Assembly (NCBI GenBank): GCA_002005505.1
Contig: KV908619.1
Coordinates: 76,796-86,795, forward strand
DNA from: Botryococcus braunii
Lineage: Eukaryota; Chlorophyta; Trebouxiophyceae
Length of the DNA stretch: 10,000 nucleotides
Direction: 5' to 3'
Shown here: piece after piece, positions 1 to 10,000 of the stretch
Layout: the number at the start of each line of letters is the position of its first letter
How positions within the stretch are numbered: the stretch's first letter is position 1
Position numbers and translations under genes: made by a program
Notes under the pieces: model-generated
Told to the model about the DNA's origin: nothing
Seen by the model: only the letters and a program-made list of their open reading frames with translations
Database searches by the model: none

Positions 1-56
1 CAACCTGCTCTCCTTCCAGAAATCCGGATGACATTCACGCCATTTACCGCAGATGC
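1..56 (-). CDS. Mannanase-like gene exon 3 (partial)
   Basis: The acceptor CTTATGCTTCTGCAG ends at 57 on the minus strand. The exon continues exon 2 in phase 0 with ASAVNGVNVIRI, matching the helix-strand step (A-x-x-x-G-x-N-V-x-R) that follows the N-terminal strand in GH5 mannanases. The next residues, SGRRAG, lack the W-x-F of typical members. A possible donor CAG|GTTG sits at the very edge (GT at 4-3), so the exon may end at 5 or run on outside the window. Confidence 0.55.
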
Positions 57-873
57 CTGCAGAAGCATAAGGGATGCACGTGAAAGAGGCCCTCTACATA
101 ACGGAATCCTTTGCACGAAGTAGCACATTGGTAATGATCCCAAATAGAGTCCCATACAGTTTCAACATTAGTGCATGCCGACAGGTTAGAAAGGACAAGG
201 TGCCCGTCAGTAAACGCATAAGGTAGGGGAGGCTTGAAACTTGTGCCTGTGCACAGGCCAGTGATCCCCACTCTGGGTCCCTGTTTACATTTTCATGACA
301 TCCAGGAATATGCCATCCGTGACATCACCCCTTAGAAAGGAGTTGAGACGAGGGAAGGGGACCTCCTACCTTGATAAACTTTTTGACATCTGCAATTTGT
401 GTGTCATTGGGCTGCAGCAGGTAGTCAGCGTTGGTTCCAGAAAAGTAAAGTCGCCTTTCTCCGGTAGAAAACTGTGTGCCCCTTGTCGCCACGAACTGCG
501 ATACTCTTTCTGGGAGAGCACTTTTGGAAACGTGCGCAGATGAGCCGGGATTGTCTGATATCTTCTGAACATCCTTTAAAGACTGCCCGGACACTGCCTG
601 TGGACAGATTCTCGAGTTTTGTTTCCCAGACTTCGGCTGTCCTAGTGTTCTCCGCACTCCTATTTCGACGGAAAGATACAAGATTTCCAAGTTCAAGCAA
701 TTCGATTTTACAAATCTCATACAATTGAATTCTCAACTCAGCAATATGCTGCTCAAAGCTCGTGCCCTCACAGATGTCACCGTTGTACGTGTAAGCCCCT
801 ACGTAGAAATAAAGGATGCGGGAAGCACCTGCACTGCGAGGCTCAGAGAAAGAGTTAGAGCAACGAACAGCAT
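1..873 (-). CDS. Secreted GH5-like endo-beta-mannanase, 5' part of a split gene (runs off left edge)
   Basis: Three exons (873-829, 597-370, 56-1) join in phase 0 into one open frame of about 109 residues. The product starts with a signal peptide, then a roughly 35-residue low-similarity stretch, then FVATRGTQF and LYFSGTNADYL (protein residues about 50-75), then DVKKFIK and ASAVNGVNVIRI. From family knowledge, plant and fungal GH5 endo-1,4-beta-mannanases begin with F-V-x-T-x-G-T-x-F, a strand like F-x-G-x-N-x-Y-W-L, then a helix and a G-x-N/T-V-x-R strand, in this order and spacing. The enzyme would cleave beta-1,4-mannan outside the cell. Catalytic glutamates lie beyond the window, so activity cannot be judged. 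Introns 828-598 (231 nt) and 369-57 (313 nt) have GT/AG ends. Another GH5-like hydrolase is the main alternative. Confidence 0.62.
370..597 (-). CDS. Mannanase-like gene exon 2: N-terminal strands of the catalytic barrel
   Basis: 228 nt, 76 codons, phase 0 at both ends. The acceptor is CTGTCCACAG (AG at 599-598) and the donor is CAAG|GTAGGA (GT at 369-368). The first half (AVSGQSLKDVQ...) shows no family match that can be seen. The second half carries FVATRGTQF, LYFSGTNADYL and IADVKKFIK, the region by which the gene was recognised. The frame is also open upstream to a Met at 720, but that stretch looks unlike the family and the clean acceptor fits the signal-peptide exon. Confidence 0.6.
829..873 (-). 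CDS. Mannanase-like gene exon 1: signal peptide
   Basis: On the minus strand an ATG at 873-871 opens a 15-codon frame, MLFVALTLSLSLAVQ, which is a typical short hydrophobic secretion signal without a polar tail. It ends at a donor CAG|GTGCTT (GT at 828-827). Without splicing the frame stops nine codons later. Joined in phase 0 to the exon at 597 it reads LAVQ-AVSGQS, a plausible signal peptidase site. A longer in-frame start exists near 993, but it would bury the hydrophobic segment behind about 40 Cys/Arg-rich residues, so the inner ATG is preferred. Confidence 0.55.
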
Positions 874-1447
874 TTCATTGACCTGTCCAGGCCCCGTGCA
901 TCCGCGACCATGCTTGATCCCGCACCGGCAAGGCTCAAGTTTTCCTCGACATTCTCGCAAGGCGCAGAAGCAAACCATATGATTCCACAGCAATTCACCT
1001 AAGCATTCTCCATGCTGTAGTGCTTCAGCCTTTACAATTCGTGATCATCCCAGTGGTTGGGCCAGCTGCGCCGTTGTGGCGATGGCGGGAGTTCAAAACC
1101 CGACAGCTGAAAGTTTGAGGATCTCCAAAACATGGTACAGGTACGATTCTTCCAGGTAGGCCCGTATCTACCGGTACATCTGTCCTCAACAACTGCTATT
1201 GTCCCCCTCCCCCCCCAAAAAAAACAGGAACATGTGCATCACAAAACACTGCGTCCAATGTCCAGATTCCTAGCGGCTTCTCAAATTTTAGTCTGTACCA
1301 CACTACAAATTCCACAATACTTCCAGAGTGGTCATGCCAAATGCATGCCGAATCCCGGGAGCCCAGAGTAGTGGTGATAACCAATCATGACCTGGACTGC
1401 TTTCCATAACGCTGTGCTTCCCCAGCCACAGTGGCTTGTGGAGGTAG

Positions 1448-1449
<2 letters not shown>
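874..1449. other. Non-coding stretch upstream of the mannanase-like gene
   Basis: No exon-like frame was recognised on either strand. It should hold the promoter of the minus-strand gene, but no clear TATA box could be pointed to. The only marked element is a C-rich/A-rich run at 1204-1224 (C5, C7, then A8). Confidence 0.5.
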
Positions 1450-1505
<56 letters not shown>

Positions 1506-1575
1506 GCGCGGGCGCGTGTGCGCGTGTGTGCGCGCGCACATGCGCGTGTGTGCGTGCGTGCGTGCGTGCGCGCGC

Positions 1576-1650
<75 letters not shown>

Positions 1651-1669
1651 CGTGCGCGCGCGCATGCGC
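1450..1669. repeat. Alternating purine/pyrimidine tract, (GT)n with (GC)n core
   Basis: The tract starts as (GT)n, passes through mixed GT/GC/CA/AT steps with a long uninterrupted GC run near 1567-1590, returns to (GT)n and ends in GCGCGCGCATGCGC. Purine and pyrimidine alternate strictly at 1450-1510 and again at 1512-1669 (158 bp); the only break is the GGG at 1510-1512. Confidence 0.95.
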
Positions 1670-2118
1670 TCTTGCTTGCTGCAGGCCATTTCGTCCTGAA
1701 ATTTGTATGCACTGCATGTGTCGCAGACCGCACTTCCTCACCCTCGCAACTTTGTGTTCTACAACGAACACGGAAATGCTTCTGGACATGGGTTTTCTAC
1801 GCCATGTTTATCCTTTAAACACAGTTACAGAATGGAAGGAAGAAGAGGGTAAGCCCACGGGCAATCTTCCCTTTCGGGGTGACCGTACCATAATAATTCG
1901 TATCAGTTGGGATGATAGTGTATTTTTCTACCGAAATTTCACGAATGTCTGACAGTTATGTATTTCGTTTACGAGGATGCACGTAAATACAACATGAGAA
2001 CACATGAATTCCCATATTCAAGAATCCAACAAAGGCTGGCTGTCTGCTGTGGGCGGGAGAATTTAGAGACAAATACGTGTGAGGGCTTACATCAGTGAGG
2101 CCACTATGCTCCTGCGCC
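1670..2118. other. No gene recognised
   Basis: Moderate-GC sequence with a plus frame that only seems long because it reads through the neighbouring GT tract. No splice-bounded exon, RNA gene or repeat was seen. Confidence 0.45.
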
Positions 2119-2544
2119 TTGTACGTTTTCACGTTTGCGGTGCGAGCTGTTCACATATGGGAAGCCACAGCGCTTCTTCCCTTGACTTGTACGGTTGCGA
2201 CCTGGTTCAAATTTGAAGCTACAGCGCTTCATCTTGTGGTAGTACCAGACTGGTACTCAGGTATGCGTAGTCAGCTCCTTGAAGCCTGTAGATAAAGGAG
2301 AATAGGAAGCGTATCTTCGCATCCTGTTGACTTCTACGTTTTCACGCTTGCGGTTCAAGCTGTTCACACATGGAAGCCACAGCGCTTCTTCCCTTGACTT
2401 GTACGGTTGCGAGTTGTTTCAAATCTGAAGCTACAGCGCTTCATCTTCTGGTAGTAGCAGACTGGTACTCAGGTATGCGTAGTCAGCTCCTTGAAGCCTG
2501 TAGATAAAGGAAAATAGGAAGCGTACCTTCCCATCCTGTTGACT
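2119..2544. repeat. Tandem duplication, two copies of about 212 bp
   Basis: Copy 1 is about 2119-2331 and copy 2 about 2332-2544. TACGTTTTCACG begins at 2122 and 2335, and GTATGCGTAGTCAGCTCC at 2261 and 2473. The period changes from 213 to 212 because copy 1 has one extra G before the first hairpin. The copies differ at scattered single bases. Each copy holds two GAAGCYACAGCGCTTC elements 54 bp apart (2161, 2215; 2373, 2427), each able to fold as a 5-bp stem with a 6-nt loop. No coding role was recognised. Confidence 0.92.
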
Positions 2545-3566
2545 CCGGGTGGCATTTCCAACCTGGACTTTCAGTCAACGATACGCAAATCCGTTGCAAA
2601 ATGTTCGTGCGAACACCACAATAAATACTGGACATCACACATGTGTCGTCAGACGGATAACATGTATTTGAGGCGGGAAAGATGTGATTATTGCATCATA
2701 GCTGTGGCAACAGGAAAAAAAAAAACGTCCTTTTCCATGGAGTTCTGGTAAGATTCTCAAGATTCGCGTCCTGTCCACATGCTTGCGTGTACATGCCCAC
2801 TTTGTACCAGATGGGCACGTGAGGCGGGAATGCCGATCACATTCTGCGGCGACAGCCCTGGCCTGTTTCAAATTTACGATGCTTGGACAGCGAACAGCAA
2901 GCCACACAACAACCCAGGGCGAGCAAGGCTTCAGAAGCATGCTATGATGACTTTCTTCCATTGCTGTGCTCGTTTGAGCCCTTTAATGGCCCCTTAAGAG
3001 CAAGCTATCGTAGCCAGACCTCGTGGTTTCCGTCGGGCGGGAAAGAACTTGAGGTACTGTCCCAAATGCGAAAATAATTATGTTTTGGCATTGAATATGA
3101 GTATGAGGGTGCTCCAGTGACAGTTGCAAATTTGGAATGCCTTGCTATGGCCAGAAGGGATTACCCAATCACTTTCCCCAAGGGTTAACATTCTTAGCTG
3201 ATGATCATACCGAGGGCAAAATCGTCTAGCCTGGTTTAAGGCAAATTGATCAAAAGGATCACGTAGGACTTGGGAGTTAAGAGTCTAGGAGCTTCCAAGG
3301 CCTCCTGCGGTCTGCCCATTTACAGCCCACCGCAGCGGAGACCATTACTCACATATGAATTTCTCTCGATAAGCCCATGAGCACATGTGTATGCGTTGCA
3401 TTCCAAATTGAGTGCTGTTGATCCCATGTTCGAGTGACAACGGAAACGTAGTTGCAACTCGTCTTGAGCCCGGCAGGGAATATTCAAAGCCACGGATTTT
3501 GCAGAACTGTTCAACACATATGACTACATATTCTAATATTCAAGACCACATAGTGTTTCCTTACAG
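2545..3566. other. No convincing gene; possible 5' region of the plus-strand lectin gene
   Basis: Short open frames occur on both strands (e.g. plus 2779-2997, minus 2961-2635) but none has recognisable domains together with matching splice sites. The stretch holds three GGCGGGAA motifs listed separately. Confidence 0.4.
2672..3044 (+). promoter_or_regulatory. Three same-direction E2F-type motifs (GGCGGGAA)
   Basis: GGCGGGAAA at 2672-2680, GGCGGGAA at 2823-2830 and GGCGGGAAA at 3036-3044. The reverse complement TTTCCCGCC fits the conserved E2F/DP site TTTSSCGC. All three point the same way within 373 bp, 0.5-0.9 kb before the first candidate plus-strand exon. The function is inferred from motif and position only. 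Confidence 0.28.
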
Positions 3567-3704
3567 TCGTTTTCGCCCAGGCCGCCAACTATGCAAAGAC
3601 GGGCTCAACACCACGTACGACATCCCAAGTGGACCAGCTGCCTGCTTCTTACGACAGCTATACACATTTCGTTATCTTCCATCGTAAGGGCCAATGCATT
3701 TCAG
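3567..3704 (+). CDS. Candidate exon of the plus-strand gene, unknown domain
   Basis: Bounded by the acceptor TTTCCTTACAG (AG at 3565-3566) and the donor TTTCAG|GTAGTT (GT at 3705-3706). It is 138 nt, phase 1 at both ends, like the lectin exons downstream. The frame reads VFAQAANYAKTGS ... SYTHFVIFHRKGQCIS, a composition more protein-like than the other frames here. No family was recognised. It could be a 5' exon of the lectin gene or chance; other frames are also open across it. Confidence 0.33.
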
Positions 3705-3885
3705 GTAGTTCCTCACGTTCTTCTGTTGATGAGGCGCCTGCTTGTGTTTCTTGCACCTGGCCCTCCCCCAAGTGTCAGGTGTGCAGTATCTCCGCACTAA
3801 CCTTTCCCATAAGCATATCTATGAATGTTTGGTACCTGGTACTCTGGTTCTACCCCGGCAGTGACATCAAGGCACAGCCTCTGAG

Positions 3886-4032
3886 TTCATTCACGAGCAT
3901 TCGTGACACAAAATGATCCCAACCCCCGTCTGGGGGGAGGCGGGGGGGGGACCACGGACACCGACGATGATTATATGGACAATGGCACAATCTTTGACAG
4001 AAGAAACAGCAGCAAAACATTTGAATTTCAAG
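3886..4032 (+). CDS. Candidate Gly/Asp-rich exon before the lectin gene
   Basis: The frame reads NPRLG, six Gly, then TTDTDDDYMDNGTIF and ends at the donor TTCAAG|GTAGGC (GT at 4033-4034) in phase 1. The LG ... D-x-[ND]-x-D ... DNG-x-[IL]-F order resembles the ends of the two long lectin exons (LGRI ... GD-x-NGDG ... DDG-x-LF), so this may be a diverged jacalin first strand. The start is uncertain: acceptors ending at 3885 or 3897 both keep phase 1 and both are weak. Poly-G runs inside (within 3933-3950) make frame errors likely. Confidence 0.3.
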
Positions 4033-4050
4033 GTAGGCCAGCCCAAGGGC

Positions 4051-4066
4051 GGGGGGGGGGGGGGGG
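4051..4066 (+). repeat. G16 homopolymer in a short putative intron
   Basis: Sixteen consecutive G follow GGGC, inside the 135-nt interval 4033-4167 that reads as an intron (GTAGGC ... CTTCAG). Confidence 0.85.
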
Positions 4067-4167
4067 CTGGCAAATTTCGTGTACTAAAACTGTTTGATTG
4101 ACACAATCTTTTGCGGATCAGGAGCCTGACCTGCAAGCCATCCCTGTCTCCCTTCCTGCAACTTCAG

Positions 4168-8959
<4,792 letters not shown>

Positions 8960-9052
8960 GTGGGTCCACTCTCGTCCCCCCTGTGCCCCGCTTGCGGCTG
9001 TCATTGCCCCCGGCCCCCGCATCCCCCCTCTTTCCCCCAAAAACGCCACCAA

Positions 9053-9079
9053 ATGATGATGATGATGATGATGATGATG
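9053..9079 (+). repeat. (ATG)9 trinucleotide repeat
   Basis: Perfect ATG/GAT repeat followed by degenerate CGACGATGAC, inside the intron that begins at 8960. Confidence 0.93.
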
Positions 9080-9120
9080 ACGACGATGACAGTGGTAAAC
9101 AACACACGCATGCACGACAC

Positions 9121-9121
<1 letters not shown>

Positions 9122-9190
<69 letters not shown>
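9122..9190 (+). repeat. (AC)n microsatellite
   Basis: AC repeat of about 69 bp followed by CCGCACGCACGCACCCACAC. It is the only dinucleotide GT/AC tract in the lectin gene with AC rather than GT on the sense strand. Confidence 0.94.
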
Positions 9191-9193
<3 letters not shown>

Positions 9194-9504
9194 GCACGCA
9201 CGCACCCACACACACCTGGAGGGTGGAATTGCATCCAGGCAAATTACAGGTTCCAGTCATCGTCCAGCATTTCCTGGACTCTTCACCCCCTCCCACCCGT
9301 TTGGGATTTCCTGCCGCTGTTCCTGCAAGTTTTCAGTCATCTGCCAGTTTCCTCTCCCCACTTGCTTGTCTTTCCCAGCCTTGCTTGTTCCTACACGCGG
9401 TAGCCTCCCCTGTTGGCTGTCCTCTCTTTCCAATCTACTTTACCCTGTATCCTCCAACCCTCCAATCATAGTTTTCGGACATGTCCCGGGTGTTCTGTGC
9501 TGTT
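9191..9504 (+). other. Intron or intergenic sequence, no exon seen
   Basis: Pyrimidine-rich sequence with many short open frames. The 59-nt exon expected for domain 3 was looked for on the plus strand and not found. Confidence 0.4.
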
Positions 9505-9598
9505 CTTTGTTTGTTTGTTTGTTTGGTTGGTTGGCTGGTTGGGTGGGTGGTTGGTTGGTTGGTTGGTTGGGTGGTTGTTTGTTTGTTTCTTTGTTTTA
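9505..9598 (+). repeat. (TTTG)n / (GGTT)n / (TTTG)n tetranucleotide block
   Basis: Starts TTTGTTTG, passes into GGTTGGTT with GGGT variants and returns to TTTG and TTTC units. The order is roughly symmetric. Confidence 0.9.
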
Positions 9599-10000
9599 GT
9601 TATTGATTTGTTTGAAGGCAGGGGCGCGTTGCGCAGCCACTTTGCTCCCTCTCGAGCGGCCCATAGGCCACTTTCTTGCAATGGTTTCTCGCGTTTTTGT
9701 TTTTGCGTTTTGCTATGGGGTTTGTTTTTCTTTCTTATTTTTTGCTTTGCTGGTCTTTTTCCATTTTTCATTCCCTTGGCTTCTTCTCGCTTCCCTTCCC
9801 ATCTGTTCCCTTCCCTCCATTCCACTCCACTCCGACAAGCATTTGACTCCCAGCCTGTCCTCTAGTACACAAAATTCTCGTGAAACGCGCCATGTGATTT
9901 CCTTTCCTTTGCCTCGGTTTCATGCCCTAGCTTTGCTTTCCCTGTCCAGGTCCTTTCCTCCCCTTTCCTGAAGGTCTTCTTATCAAAAAGGGGGCCTTGT
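9599..10000 (+). other. Pyrimidine-rich right end, no gene seen
   Basis: Long TTTTC/CCCTT-rich runs on the plus strand. Open frames here are low-complexity. If the intron starting at 8960 continues, this is intron. No domain-3 exon was recognised before the edge. Confidence 0.4.

Noticed and set aside
325..720. A single unspliced 131-residue minus-strand protein starting at 720
   Set aside because: The upstream 41 codons look unlike the mannanase family; a good acceptor at 598 and a signal-peptide exon at 873-829 give a better model, and the frame past the donor at 369 is intronic.
1040..1120. tRNA-like segment with GAGTTCAAAACCC resembling a T arm
   Set aside because: The T stem mispairs at two positions and no matching acceptor stem or anticodon arm was found.
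1387..1952. Long open frames reading Cys-Val, Thr-His, Ser-Leu or Arg-Glu repeats over the microsatellites (also near 4928-5412, 7540-7850, 9000-9300)
   Set aside because: They are translations of dinucleotide repeats, open in several frames at once, with no domain on either side.
2635..2961. Minus-strand open frame of 108 residues
   Set aside because: No recognisable motif, signal or splice-site support, and plus-strand frames are open over the same bases.
9505..9598. GGTT-rich block considered as telomere-like repeat
   Set aside because: Units are 4 bp GGTT/TTTG, not the TTTAGGG or TTTTAGGG of plant and algal telomeres, and the block is short and internal.
9466..9825. Lys/Gln/Asn-rich minus-strand open frame
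   Set aside because: It reads the complement of TTTG/GGTT repeats and T-rich sequence; low complexity only.

Overview
The window looks like nuclear DNA of a eukaryote with split genes, short exons and introns packed with microsatellites. The best guess is a green alga: the exons carry Pro-rich SPPP/PPPP linkers like those of algal extracellular-matrix proteins, the jacalin-type exons are rich in C- and G-ending codons, and GT, CT, GA and AC tracts fill the introns. The genus cannot be fixed from sequence alone. No rRNA, tRNA, transposon coding region or CRISPR was recognised.

Left end, minus strand (873 down to 1): the 5' part of a secreted glycoside hydrolase, most like a GH5-type endo-beta-mannanase. 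It has a 15-codon signal-peptide exon (873-829), a 76-codon exon with the family's N-terminal strands (597-370) and the start of a third exon (56-1). All three join in phase 0 at good splice sites. The gene runs off the left edge.

Middle (874-3566): no convincing exon. It holds a 220-bp alternating purine/pyrimidine tract (GT/CG, 1450-1669), a roughly 212-bp tandem duplication (2119-2544) and three same-direction GGCGGGAA motifs (2672-3044).

Right part, plus strand (about 3567 or 4168 to beyond 8959): a multidomain jacalin-like lectin gene. A Ser/Thr/Pro/Ala-rich exon (4168-4911) ends in the jacalin opening motif WDDG. A 59-nt exon (5867-5925) plus a long exon (6552-7033) complete domain 1 and add a Pro-rich linker and the first strand of domain 2. 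A second 59-nt exon (7854-7912) plus a second long exon (8471-8959) repeat the pattern and end in the first strand of domain 3, which must lie past the right edge. Every module is bounded by phase-1 introns, the signature of duplication of a symmetric exon pair. Three single-base frame breaks interrupt the two long exons, two of them in C-rich linkers. Once allowed for, both module lengths become multiples of three. These may be consensus errors or true decay.

Introns of the lectin gene hold (CT)45-(GT)n, a 20-bp minisatellite, (GT)42, a perfect (GA)29(AG)29 mirror repeat followed by GGGA repeats, and more GT/AC tracts. Functionally, the two genes suggest a shared mannan or cell-wall theme (a mannanase beside a possible mannose-binding, Pro-rich wall lectin), but this link is inference.
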